The position numbers and the translations under genes were made by a program. Of a stretch of DNA of 64,000 nt, positions 53,101-61,891 are shown piece after piece. The DNA comes from Bifidobacterium miconisargentati (lineage in GTDB: Bacteria; Actinomycetota; Actinomycetes; Actinomycetales; Bifidobacteriaceae), in the NCBI RefSeq assembly GCF_019331675.1, contig NZ_JAHBBJ010000003.1, positions 1 to 64,000 of the forward strand. The letters are read 5' to 3'. The notes below the pieces were generated by a model. It did not search any database. It saw only the letters and a program-made list of their open reading frames with translations, and was not told the DNA's origin. Each line of letters begins with the position of its first letter. Within the stretch, counting starts at the first letter, position 1.

Positions 53101-54585
53101 ATGACGACGGCAACGACATCACCCGCAGCGATGCAGGCGGTATCCGAGACCAGCGAGATCGACGGCAACGTCGTGACGAACGCGATCGAAACCATCGAGA
53201 CCATCGAATCACGCAAATTCTCCACGCGCTGGCCCCTGAACAGCACCTTCATCTTCACATTCGGCGCGCTCGGCGGCATGCTGTTCGGCTTCGACACCGG
53301 CATCATCTCCGGCGCCTCCCCGCTCATCGAGTCCGACTTCGGCCTGACCGTCTCGCAGACCGGCTTCATCACCTCCTCCGTGCTCATCGGCTCGTGCGCC
53401 GGCGCGCTGTCCATCGGCGCGCTGTCCGACAAGTTCGGCCGCAAGAAGCTGCTCATCGTCTCCGCGATCCTGTTCCTCATCGGTTCGGGCATGTGCGCCA
53501 CCTCCACCGGCTTCCTGATGATGGTCGCGGCCCGCATCATCCTCGGCCTCGCCGTGGGCGCCGCCTCCGCCCTGACCCCGGCCTACCTCGCCGAACTCGC
53601 CCCGAAGAAGCGCCGCGGCTCGCTGTCCACGCTGTTCCAGCTCATGATCACGTTCGGCATCCTGCTGGCCTACGCCTCGAACCTCGGCTTCCTGGGCCAC
53701 AACCTGCTCGGCATGCGCGACTGGCGCTGGATGCTCGGTTCGGCGCTCGTGCCGGCCGCACTGCTCCTCATCGGCGGCATCATGCTGCCCGAGTCCCCGC
53801 GCTACCTGGTCAACAAGGGCGACGAACGCAACGCCTTCAAGGTGCTCACCCTCATCCGCAAGGACGTCGACCAGACCCAGGTGCAGCTTGAGCTGGACGA
53901 GATCAAGGCCGTGGCCGCGCAGGACACCAAGGGCGGCGTGCGCGAGCTGTTCCGCATCGCCAAGCCGGCGCTCGTCGCCGCCATCGGCATCATGCTCTTC
54001 CAGCAGCTCGTGGGCATCAACTCGGTGATCTACTTCCTGCCGCAGGTGTTCATCAAGGGCTTCGGCTTCCCCGAGTCCGACGCGATCTGGGTGTCCGTGG
54101 GCATCGGCGTGGTGAACTTCGTCTCCACGATCGTCGCCACCATGATCATGGACAAGTTCCCGCGCAAGGGCATGCTGATCTTCGGCTCCATCGTGATGAC
54201 CGTCTCGCTCGCGATCCTCGCCGTGATGAACTTCGTGGGCGACGTGGCCGTGCTCGCCGTGCCGACCATGATCCTCATCGCCTTCTACATCCTCGGCTTC
54301 GCGGTCTCGTGGGGTCCGATCGCCTGGGTGCTCATCGGCGAGATCTTCCCGCTGTCGGTGCGCGGTATCGGCTCCTCCTTCGGTTCGGCCGCCAACTGGC
54401 TGGGCAACTTCATCGTCTCCCAGTTCTTCCTGGTGCTGCTCGACGCCTTCGGCAACAACGTGGGCGGCCCGTTCGCCATCTTCGGCGTGTTCGCGGCCCT
54501 CTCCATCCCGTTCGTGCTGCGCTTCGTGCCTGAGACCAAGGGCAAGTCGCTGGAGGAGATCGAGGAGGAGATCGCCCACCGCTGA
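53101..54585 (+). CDS. glcP: MFS sugar porter, GlcP-like glucose transporter, 494 aa
   Basis: Sugar-porter family with twelve membrane helices. Motifs are [55 protein letters not shown], the Gly-rich segment [16 protein letters not shown] and [14 protein letters not shown] at the end. Family members with this pattern take up glucose by proton symport. In B. longum a glcP glucose transporter is known to be repressed during growth on lactose (Parche and colleagues); the RAT in this gene's leader offers a mechanism. ATG 53101 is preceded by AAAGGACC. Confidence 0.93.
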   Translation: MTTATTSPAAMQAVSETSEIDGNVVTNAIETIETIESRKFSTRWPLNSTFIFTFGALGGMLFGFDTGIISGASPLIESDFGLTVSQTGFITSSVLIGSCAGALSIGALSDKFGRKKLLIVSAILFLIGSGMCATSTGFLMMVAARIILGLAVGAASALTPAYLAELAPKKRRGSLSTLFQLMITFGILLAYASNLGFLGHNLLGMRDWRWMLGSALVPAALLLIGGIMLPESPRYLVNKGDERNAFKVLTLIRKDVDQTQVQLELDEIKAVAAQDTKGGVRELFRIAKPALVAAIGIMLFQQLVGINSVIYFLPQVFIKGFGFPESDAIWVSVGIGVVNFVSTIVATMIMDKFPRKGMLIFGSIVMTVSLAILAVMNFVGDVAVLAVPTMILIAFYILGFAVSWGPIAWVLIGEIFPLSVRGIGSSFGSAANWLGNFIVSQFFLVLLDAFGNNVGGPFAIFGVFAALSIPFVLRFVPETKGKSLEEIEEEIAHR

Positions 54586-54630
54586 CCGTCATATCAACGG
54601 GTTGCCGGTCGTTTCCGGCATCGGCTTCGA

Positions 54631-54672
54631 GGGTCGGCCCCCGCATTGGAGTGGGGCCGGCCCTTTGTTTTT
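54631..54672 (+). terminator. Terminator after glcP
   Basis: GGGTCGGCCCC pairs with GGGGCCGGCCC, followed by TTTGTTTTT. It isolates glcP from pgm. Confidence 0.9.
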
Positions 54673-54742
54673 CGCACAAAAGTTGACAACTCTTAACACA
54701 GCCACGCCCGGAAACCGCGAAAAACGTGGCACAATAGGGAGC

Positions 54743-56419
54743 ATGGTAGCAAACAATGCGGGTATGCCCGCCACCCCAGCAGATCTGATCAACGTCGATG
54801 AGGTCATCGGCAAGTACTATGACCTCGTCCCCGACCCGTCCGTTCCCGAGCAGCGTGTCATCTTCGGCACCTCCGGTCACCGCGGATCGTCCCTGAAGAC
54901 CTCGTTCAACGAGGCCCACATCATCGCCATCTCCCAGGCCATCGCCGAATACCGCAAGAAGGCCGGCGTGACCGGTCCGCTGTACCTCGGCTCCGACACC
55001 CACGCGCTGTCCGGCCCGGCCAAGAAGACCGCCATCGAGGTGCTCGTTGCCAACGGCGTGCACGTGCGCATCGATTCCCGCGACGACTTCGTGCCCACCC
55101 CCGTGGTCTCCCAGGCCATCCTGACGCACAACCGCGCCGCCGACGGCACCCAGCGCTTCGAGGGCGAGGGCCTGGCCGACGGCATCGTCGTCACGCCTTC
55201 CCACAACCCGCCCACCGACGGCGGCTTCAAGTACGATCCCGTCACCGGCGGCCCGGCCCCGGCCGAGACCACCAACGCCATCGCCGCCCGCGCCAACGAG
55301 CTGCTCGGCGACTTCAAGTCCATCAAGCGCGTGCCCTACGAGGAGGCCATCAAGTCCGAGTACGTCGAGGGCTTCGACTTCCGCGAGCACTACGTGGACG
55401 ATCTGGCCAACGTCATCGACTTCGACGTGATCCGCAACTCCGGCGTGCGTCTGGGCATCGACCCGCTCGGCGGCGCTTCCGTGAACTACTGGCCGCTCAT
55501 CAACGAGAAGTACGGCCTGAACATCGGCGTGGTGCGCCCGGACGTCGACCCGACCTGGCGCTTCATGACCATCGACCATGACGGCAAGATCCGCATGGAC
55601 CCGTCCTCCCCGTACGCCATGAAGGGTCTGGTGGACGAGCTCAACGCCGGCGCCTGGGACAAGTATGACCTGGTGGGCGGCACCGACCCGGATGCCGACC
55701 GTCACGGCATCGTGTGCCCGAACTGGGGCGTCATGAACCCGAACCACTACATCGCCGTGGTTGTGGAGTACCTGTTCGGCGGCAACCGTCCGGATTGGCC
55801 CGCCGGCGCCGGCATCGGCAAGACGCTGGTCTCCTCCTCCCTCATCGACCGCGTGGCCGCGTCCATCAACGCCAAGCTGGTCGAAGTGCCGGTCGGCTTC
55901 AAGTGGTTCGTCGACCCGCTGTTCAAGGGCGAGGTCGCGTTCGGCGGCGAGGAGAGCTCCGGCATGAGCTTCCTGCGCAAGGACGGCCGCGTGTGGACCA
56001 CCGACAAGGACGGTCTGATCCCCGACCTGCTGGCCGCCGAGATCACCGCCAAGACCGGCAAGAACCCGGCCGAGCTGCACAAGGACCAGGTGGCCCGCTT
56101 CGGCGAGTCCTGGTACAAGCGCGTGGACACGCCGACCACCCTCGAGCAGAAGCAGAAGTTCGCCAAGCTTTCCGGCGACGACGTGACCGCTTCGACCCTC
56201 GCCGGCGAGGAGATCACCGCCAAGCTCACCGAGGCTCCGGGCAACGGCGCCAAGATCGGCGGCCTGAAGGTCACCACCAAGGACAACTGGTTCGCGGCCC
56301 GTCCTTCCGGCACCGAGAACATCTACAAGGTGTACGCCGAGTCCTTCGAGAGCCCCGAGGCCCTCGACAAGGTACTCGACGAGGCCAAGGTCGTGGTGGA
56401 CAAGGCCCTGAGCGAGTGA
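54743..56419 (+). CDS. pgm: Phosphoglucomutase, 558 aa
   Basis: Interconverts glucose-1- and glucose-6-phosphate, linking glucose import to the Leloir and glycogen pathways. Alpha-D-phosphohexomutase domains in order: [15 protein letters not shown] at the start, phosphoserine loop [16 protein letters not shown], metal-binding DPDADRHG, sugar-recognition [10 protein letters not shown] and phosphate-binding [13 protein letters not shown] near the end. ATG 54743 is chosen as the typical start of the family. A TTGACA lies at 54683 in the upstream region. Own terminator follows. Confidence 0.97.
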   Translation: MVANNAGMPATPADLINVDEVIGKYYDLVPDPSVPEQRVIFGTSGHRGSSLKTSFNEAHIIAISQAIAEYRKKAGVTGPLYLGSDTHALSGPAKKTAIEVLVANGVHVRIDSRDDFVPTPVVSQAILTHNRAADGTQRFEGEGLADGIVVTPSHNPPTDGGFKYDPVTGGPAPAETTNAIAARANELLGDFKSIKRVPYEEAIKSEYVEGFDFREHYVDDLANVIDFDVIRNSGVRLGIDPLGGASVNYWPLINEKYGLNIGVVRPDVDPTWRFMTIDHDGKIRMDPSSPYAMKGLVDELNAGAWDKYDLVGGTDPDADRHGIVCPNWGVMNPNHYIAVVVEYLFGGNRPDWPAGAGIGKTLVSSSLIDRVAASINAKLVEVPVGFKWFVDPLFKGEVAFGGEESSGMSFLRKDGRVWTTDKDGLIPDLLAAEITAKTGKNPAELHKDQVARFGESWYKRVDTPTTLEQKQKFAKLSGDDVTASTLAGEEITAKLTEAPGNGAKIGGLKVTTKDNWFAARPSGTENIYKVYAESFESPEALDKVLDEAKVVVDKALSE

Positions 56420-56453
56420 TTCGGGGCTGATACCTGATTTTTTGGCATCACTG

Positions 56454-56492
56454 GGGTTCCGCTGGAATTCAAGTTCCGGCGGAACCCTTTTT
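56454..56492 (+). terminator. Terminator after pgm
   Basis: GGGTTCCGCTGGAA pairs with TTCCGGCGGAACCC (one G-T), followed by TTTTT. Confidence 0.92.
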
Positions 56493-57094
56493 CATGCCCG
56501 TTCGGCCAATGAAGCGCAGCGTGCGAAGCTGAAGTATTTACCATTGCGCTCCGTGTTGGATCACTTTCGCTTCCCTGCAGACTCCTGTATGCATTCTCCG
56601 TTCGACAGTTCTGGCCATCGGTGCCGATGAAGGGGGCCCGTTCGTTTGATGCGCACATACGTGTGCCTATTCACGTCGCAACTGGGGTATTACGCAGCAC
56701 GTAGTTGCTAATGATGCTTCATCACTCGCCCCTATTTTCAGTGAAAACGATTGACGCATATACGGGGACAAAAATCCTTGTCCCCATCTTGATTTTTCGT
56801 TGTTTTTCGTGAATCGGGGCAAGACGTCTCCGACGGCTTCAATGAGAGATTTCAAGAAATGGCGTCATTCCGCGCTTTTGTGGATTGACATATTGCCCCG
56901 ATTCTCATATGAAACGATTCATTTGACAATGGGGGCAAGCTCGGTTGTCCCCATCTTGCGAATTGCATGAATAGGCGGAATAGGAGCAAGGAATCATGTA
57001 CCCTATTCGACTCGCAACCGGTTTCATTGGCAGTGGGGCAAGCTGGCATCGCAAAACGCCCCTTCAAGGCCTTTCACCCACTCACTCCCGGTCA
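56493..57094. other. AT-richer gene-free region with degenerate direct repeats
   Basis: No credible gene: small frames lack ribosome sites and known domains. Composition is less GC-rich than the flanks. It carries the repeats at 56726-56791 and 56893-56958, and a weaker third at about 57013-57050 (CAACCGGTTTCATTGGCAGT then GGGGCAAGCT). Confidence 0.6.
56726..56958. repeat. Two diverged 66-bp direct repeats, each with a GGGGACAA hairpin
   Basis: Copy 1 (56726-56791) and copy 2 (56893-56958) share TGCCCC/TCGCCCC, GAAAACGATT or GAAACGATT, and TTGTCCCCATCTTG. Copy 1 contains GGGGACA...TGTCCCC, copy 2 GGGGGCAA...TTGTCCCC. Between them GAATCGGGGCAAG mirrors TTGCCCCGATTC. They could be remnants of a small mobile element or structured RNA. 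Confidence 0.65.
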
Positions 57095-58192
57095 TCATCC
57101 ACCTTGTAGCACGGCCAGCTGCTCGACCGTCATGGCGACAACCCGAAAACCGAATTCCATGCCGCGCAACGCCAATTGTCGGGCAACGGAAAACGCCAAG
57201 TCGGCCCGCGCGGAGTCGTCGGCAAAGTTCGAAGCAGTCACCGCGAAAACCACCCAGCCTCGGGCACGCAGACGGTCACGCTTCTCCTGATCGCGTCTCC
57301 ATTGGGCTTTGTCGGTACGATGCTGATCCCCATCGTATTCGATTCCGACGCGATACTCAGGCCATGCCATATCCAAACTCATCGGCGCCCCGGATTTGAA
57401 ACTCATGCCAGGCACCATATAGTTCACAACCGGGCGGGGAATGCCATGGCACTGCAACGTCAACCGGCATTCCGACTCCTTTGGGGAATCGACGTTCGGC
57501 ATCATTAATGCCATAGCACGCATGCATGCCGTCTTGCCATTGAACGAAGATAGGCCATCCGCGAATGCGACAAAATCACGGTGAATGCCGACTGCATCAC
57601 GCCCTTTTGCCAGTGATGGCTGCCGAGCCATGGCAGTGATGATCGAATCGCCGAGAGCGACCAAAGACGGCAATGGAACATGCACCGCAAGTTGGGCCCA
57701 TGCGTGGAACAAATCGAGCGCGAACACATGCTGGTTCAGGCGCACCCGATCCGCAACCGACACAGCTTTCCAGGTATGCGCACGAAGCGGTGAATTCCGC
57801 ACTCTGATGCGCTTCGACTTCGTGCTGGACACCGTATGCAAAGCCTCAGCATCAAGATCGCAATCGGCAGGCAACGGCACGGATTACAACAGCAACGCGG
57901 TGGTCATGCCAAACAACAGTTGTCGGTCCAGACGCTTGGCCTCTTCGGTACAACGCTTAAGCGTATCTCGCCTGCGCTTGGCAAGACCGTCCCGCATGGA
58001 CATCGAGGACGACAACGACTTCGCGCCATTCGCACGTCCGTTCGAGACAGTTTCGTTTCCAGGACTGCCGAAGACCTCGAAATCATCGGACACCGATTCG
58101 GCACCCGACCATTCGGCATATGCGGCATCGGCTGAATCCCGCATTATTGTGGCGTTTTCATCGCCTGCATCCCCATTGACGTTATTGCTCAT
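57095..58192 (-). pseudogene. Endonuclease-domain (DUF559/AbiEi-like) protein interrupted by an in-frame stop
   Basis: The N-terminal part (from ATG 58192, with GGTGAGG upstream) ends at a TAA (57884-57886) just after LLFGMTTALLL; the same frame continues immediately with SVPLPADCDLDAEALHTVSS. The second part carries a C-terminal Vsr/DUF559-type nuclease domain with EYRVGIEYDGDQHRTDKAQW (active Asp and His) and RRDQEKRDRLRARGW. Related actinobacterial proteins read straight across this point (recall, not checked). So one stop divides an otherwise intact 365-codon frame; the second piece could still be translated from GTG 57880 but has no ribosome site. Confidence 0.75.
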
Positions 58193-58340
58193 GGCCTCAC
58201 CATAACGGTCTGAACAGTACGCGCAAAAGCGGGGCATTCATGTGGATACAGCTTATAACCGCATAGGCGGTGTGGATAACTCGGCGGAGATGCTCTCGGC
58301 TATGGCAAGGTTGCGTACGCCGTGCGTTAGGGTGGAGCGC

Positions 58341-58493
58341 ATGACGATTGTTGTATCCACGGATTGGTCCGCGCTGGGTAATCCGAATGCTGAGCCGTCA
58401 AGCGGAAAGTCCAGTGGGCTTTCCGTAGGCGAAGTGAGCGGGCCCGCCCGCGAAGGGGCCGTTCGGATCGACCGGAAAGCGAGCAAAGCGTGA
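58341..58493 (+). other. 50-codon frame carrying a duplicate of the rnhA 5' end
   Basis: ATG 58341 has GGTGGAG upstream. Its first residues, MTIVVSTDWSALGNPNA, repeat the start of rnhA (MTITVSTDGSALGNPNG) at a 149-bp offset, with base changes; the rest is unrelated. Its stop overlaps the rnhA GTG start as GTGA. It may be a duplication remnant, or a leader that couples rnhA translation. Confidence 0.6.
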
Positions 58494-59617
58494 CCATCAC
58501 AGTATCCACAGACGGATCGGCGCTGGGCAATCCGAACGGCCCAATGGGCTGGGCGTGGGCCGACCACGAGAAGAACGCCGGCGGCAAGCCAGGTCATGAG
58601 CATGACGACCACGGCTATGACGCGGGCGGTGCCACGAACGGCACGAACCAGATCGGCGAGTTGTGCGCGGTGCTGGAGGCGCTGCGTGCGCATCCCGGCA
58701 GCGAGCCACTGCTCATCGAATCCGATTCGCAGTACGCCATCAACTGCTCGACCACATGGGTCAAGGGCTGGAAGCGCAACGGCTGGAAGAACTCGCAGAA
58801 GAAGCCGGTGAAGAACGTCGAGCTCATCAAGGCCATCGACGCGGAGATCTCCCGCCGACCCGGCCCGGTGAGCTTCAAGTGGGTCAAGGGACATGCAGGC
58901 AACGCGGGCAACGAGCTGGTGGATGAGCTGGCACGCACCTATGCGGGCGACTGTCGGTCCGGCGCGCGCGACGGGTACCTGCCCATCGAGGGATGGCAGT
59001 CGCTGCTGCATTCCGAATATTCCCGCGGCACCGATGTGCCGCCGGATGTGCAGCTGGTGCTGGACGGCCAGGCGGATGCGTCGAGCCTGCGCAAGCCCCT
59101 TGAATCCGGTGCTACGAAGTCCGGCAAGGGCGACGACAAGGGCGAAGGTTCCCACGCCAAGTCGCGCGGCGGGCAATCGCTGGCCGATCTGCTGGCCGAA
59201 CCGGAAGGTGTGCCGGATCTTGATTTCGGCGACCGGCCGACCGACGATATCACAGACGCGACAAACGCGATGCGCAAGACCGATACCACGGCAGGCACAT
59301 CAGTCGCAACGGACACTCAGCCGGCATCCCCGGACCCCGTCAGGATTCCCAAAGCCAACAGCGCGGACGATAGCGCCGCGGCTCCGGCAAACCGACAGTC
59401 TCACGGCCCTGCGCCAATCGCAACCACGCCTATGGCGGCGGCCGCGAAACCGAGCGGACTGACGGTGTCGGGCACGCTGGTCTTCTCCCCCGCGCCCAAG
59501 ACCAGCCCGTACTTCAACGGCCAACCGATGCCGATTTCCGGCGTCATCGCCATCGAGGGATATGTGGACGGCGACGGCAATCTGACCATCACGAACGCGC
59601 CGTTCATGCGTCAGTGA
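58490..59617 (+). CDS. rnhA: Ribonuclease HI with C-terminal extension, 375 aa
   Basis: Degrades RNA in RNA:DNA hybrids. The N-terminal RNase H domain (about 1-158) has all acidic residues: Asp in VSTDGSALGNP, Glu in GELCAVLEALR, Asp in IESDSQYAIN and the last Asp in NELVDELAR, with the GHAGNAGN His loop. A 215-residue tail of unknown role is low-complexity to about 310 and then ends in a small beta-like domain (LTVSGTLVFSPAPKTSPYF, FNGQPMPISGVIAIEGY). GTG 58490 overlaps the upstream frame. Confidence 0.92.
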   Translation: MTITVSTDGSALGNPNGPMGWAWADHEKNAGGKPGHEHDDHGYDAGGATNGTNQIGELCAVLEALRAHPGSEPLLIESDSQYAINCSTTWVKGWKRNGWKNSQKKPVKNVELIKAIDAEISRRPGPVSFKWVKGHAGNAGNELVDELARTYAGDCRSGARDGYLPIEGWQSLLHSEYSRGTDVPPDVQLVLDGQADASSLRKPLESGATKSGKGDDKGEGSHAKSRGGQSLADLLAEPEGVPDLDFGDRPTDDITDATNAMRKTDTTAGTSVATDTQPASPDPVRIPKANSADDSAAAPANRQSHGPAPIATTPMAAAAKPSGLTVSGTLVFSPAPKTSPYFNGQPMPISGVIAIEGYVDGDGNLTITNAPFMRQ

Positions 59618-59783
59618 CGGCCGCCTGACCGGCCGTCTAATCGGCCGTCATGCAACCAACATCACAAACGCCGACCAAAAGCGGACACGACGGCACAACT
59701 TCGTTCACGCGCGTTAGGATAGGAATCGGACTTCACTCCGTTAATACATCCGTGAAGCGCTGAAGGCAAAGGAGAAAAACGCA

Positions 59784-60482
59784 ATGGATAAGGCACAGCA
59801 GGATGCCCTCAAGAAGGCGGCCGGCATCGAAGCCGCCAAGCTCATCGAGAACGGCATGATCGCCGGCCTCGGCACCGGTTCCACCGTCAAGTTCCTGGTG
59901 GACGAGCTGGGCCGCCGCGTGCAGGAGGAGGGTCTTGAGTTCACGGGCGTGACCACCTCCCGTCGTACGCAGGAGCAGGCCGAGAGCTACGGCATCAAGA
60001 TCGTGGACATCGACGACGTGGATCACATCGACGTGACCATCGACGGCGCCGACGAGGTGGACAAGAACTTCAACGGCATCAAGGGCGGCGGTGCCGCCCT
60101 GCTGTGGGAGAAGATCGTGGCCACCAACTCCGACAAGATCGTGTGGATCGTGGACGAGTCCAAGGTCGTGGACACCATCGGCAAGTTCCCGCTGCCGGTC
60201 GAGGTGATTCCGTTCGGCGCCGGCCACGTGGTCAAGGAGTTCGAGGCCAAGGGCTACAAGCCGGTGCTTCGTCTGGACGCCGAGGGCAAGGAGGTGCGCA
60301 CCGACGAGAACAACTTCGTGGTGGACCTGCATCTGGGCCGCATCGACCACCCGCAGGAGCTGGCCGAGGATCTTATCAACACGGTCGGCGTGGTGGAGCA
60401 CGGCCTGTTCCTCAACATGGTGGACAAGGTCATCGTGGGCGATCCGAACGGCCCGCGCGTGATGACCAACTCCAACAAGTGA
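59784..60482 (+). CDS. rpiA: Ribose-5-phosphate isomerase A, 232 aa
   Basis: Interconverts ribose-5- and ribulose-5-phosphate in the pentose/bifid-shunt network. Family motifs are [39 protein letters not shown] (catalytic Asp), WIVDESKVV and [12 protein letters not shown]. Length is standard. AAAGGAGA stands before the ATG. Monocistronic, with a strong terminator. Confidence 0.97.
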   Translation: MDKAQQDALKKAAGIEAAKLIENGMIAGLGTGSTVKFLVDELGRRVQEEGLEFTGVTTSRRTQEQAESYGIKIVDIDDVDHIDVTIDGADEVDKNFNGIKGGGAALLWEKIVATNSDKIVWIVDESKVVDTIGKFPLPVEVIPFGAGHVVKEFEAKGYKPVLRLDAEGKEVRTDENNFVVDLHLGRIDHPQELAEDLINTVGVVEHGLFLNMVDKVIVGDPNGPRVMTNSNK

Positions 60483-60530
60483 GTCGGTCGCCGAATCAGC
60501 TCTAATCCGGTCTGATTCGGCCTGACGAAA

Positions 60531-60581
60531 CGGAAGCCGCCTTCGCGTGATTCGTCGCGCGGAAGGCGGCTTCCGTTTTTT
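60531..60581 (+). terminator. Terminator after rpiA
   Basis: CGGAAGCCGCCTTC pairs with GAAGGCGGCTTCCG, followed by TTTTTT. Confidence 0.92.
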
Positions 60582-60600
60582 CGGGTGACGACAAGAAGAA

Positions 60601-60724
60601 AACTCTGTTGAACCAAGATTGACATGAATTTCATTGGACTACCCCTCAGTCGGCTCCGCCGACAGCTCCCCTGACAAGGGAAGCCGAAAGAATGGAGGCC
60701 ATTCAATCTTGGTTTAACAGAGGC
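60601..60724. mobile_element. MITE copy 3, internally shortened
   Basis: Terminal inverted repeats as in copies 1 and 2 (left CTCTGTTGAACCAAGATTG with one change; right mirrored), but only about 124 bp long: the interior from the GTCCTGC block to the CAAACAGC hairpin is missing. Flanks AAGAAGAA and AAAAAGAA match at 7 of 8 positions. The CTCAGTCGGC and GACAGCTCCCCTGACAAGGG parts remain. Confidence 0.85.
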
Positions 60725-60762
60725 AAAAAGAAACCCCGCGGCCGAACGGCTCACGGGGTTTT
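60725..60762 (-). terminator. Terminator of the bS22 gene
   Basis: On the minus strand AAACCCCGTGAGCC pairs with GGCCGCGGGGTTT (imperfect), followed by CTTTTT. It abuts MITE copy 3. Confidence 0.8.
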
Positions 60763-60785
60763 CAATGCCTTGATTGCAGGTAAGA

Positions 60786-60875
60786 CTACTTACGCTGGTG
60801 GCGGGTCTTACGCAGCAGTTTGCGGTGCTTCTTCTTGCTCATCCGCTTGCGGCGCTTCTTGATGACAGAACCCAT
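60786..60875 (-). CDS. Small ribosomal protein bS22 (AURKAIP1/COX24-like), 29 aa
   Basis: Reading from ATG 60875, the peptide GSVIKKRRKRMSKKKHRK and a following KLLRKTRHQRK form an extremely basic 29-residue protein. It matches the actinobacterial bS22/COX24-domain protein found in the mycobacterial small ribosomal subunit. AGGCTTC and GGAGGC lie upstream, and the TAG stop is at 60786-60788. Too short for usual gene callers. Confidence 0.9.
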   Translation of the reverse strand: MGSVIKKRRKRMSKKKHRKLLRKTRHQRK

Positions 60876-61097
60876 CTGAAGCCTCCATTTCGATTAATCG
60901 TAAAAGTTGCAACTCGCACAATACTACACATCCAGCCAGACAGCGGACAATCGCATGTTGGCTGTGTCGCCGCACGCGCCTCGGCAAGGCCGTCAAAACC
61001 CTACGAAATCAACAGTTTTGACAGTCCCGGCACATCCGGTGAATTCCGTCTGACGGGTTGCGAGTCGCCTGGACGCAAGGATGCGGTTGCGCGGGAA

Positions 61098-61733
61098 TCA
61101 CATCGGGAACTTCTGATAGAAGCGCTCGACGGCCTCCTTGGTGCCGGTCGCCTGGAAGACGACCGTGTCGTTCTGCCAGATGGCCACGGACTTCTTCGCG
61201 TCCGAAGCGTCCGCCTTGACCACGTAGGCTCCGGTCACGTTGCCGGAGACCTTCACATTGCCGGAGGCCTGTTCATCGCCGGTCTGGGCGGCGACCAGCG
61301 CGTCATACTGCGTCTTGGCGCTGTCCGACGTGGACCACTGGGCGGCGATCAGCGTGACGTCCTTGGCCTTCTCGCCGGTGGAGTAGGTCAGCGTGTACTC
61401 TTCGAGCGGCGAGGCGGCGCTCCATGTGGTGGAAGCGTCGGCCTTGGTGCGCGCGTAGTTGAGCACGCTGTCCGGCATGGCCTTGAGCAGCTCGGTGGCG
61501 TCGTCCGGAAGGGCCGTCGCCTCGATGGTCGGCGTGGTCGGCTCGGCTTCCGCGGACTGCTGCTGGCTGCTGCTTCCGCCCTGGGCGGTGGCACCGGCGT
61601 CCTTCTTGATGGCCCAGCCCGGCCAGACGAAGGCCGACAGCACTGCCAGAATGATGACGACGGCAGCGGCGATCACCACTGCGATGAGCTTGCCATGGGA
61701 CTGCGTGGTCGAAGAGTTCTCGGTGTTAGTCAT
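61098..61733 (-). CDS. Membrane-anchored extracytoplasmic protein, 211 aa
   Basis: One N-terminal membrane helix (about 16-40, LIAVVIAAAVVIILAVLSAF) after a short polar lead, then a Ser/Gln-rich linker and a 150-residue domain outside the membrane. No family is recognised; the domain is alternating beta/alpha with EEYTLTYSTGEKAKDVTL and VKVSGNVTGAYVVKADASD. No catalytic motif. It faces radA across a divergent promoter. Confidence 0.75.
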   Translation of the reverse strand: MTNTENSSTTQSHGKLIAVVIAAAVVIILAVLSAFVWPGWAIKKDAGATAQGGSSSQQQSAEAEPTTPTIEATALPDDATELLKAMPDSVLNYARTKADASTTWSAASPLEEYTLTYSTGEKAKDVTLIAAQWSTSDSAKTQYDALVAAQTGDEQASGNVKVSGNVTGAYVVKADASDAKKSVAIWQNDTVVFQATGTKEAVERFYQKFPM

Positions 61734-61891
61734 GCCCCTGATTCTCTCACAGCGGCGTGACGCTGGCCGGCCGTGTGATCGCGGGTTTCCGTGCCGCAGG
61801 TGAATGTATGGTGAATCGATGGTTTTCGGCTTGATTCCGTCGGGTTCGGTAAAATTTTACCGTCCTGCAAAACCCGGGTTAGGGTGGAGTC

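Noticed and set aside
54602..54742. Upstream extension of pgm
   Set aside because: It reads through the glcP terminator; the family start is at 54743.
56667..57067. Two short minus-strand frames with similar peptides
   Set aside because: The similarity comes from the 66-bp DNA repeats; no ribosome sites.
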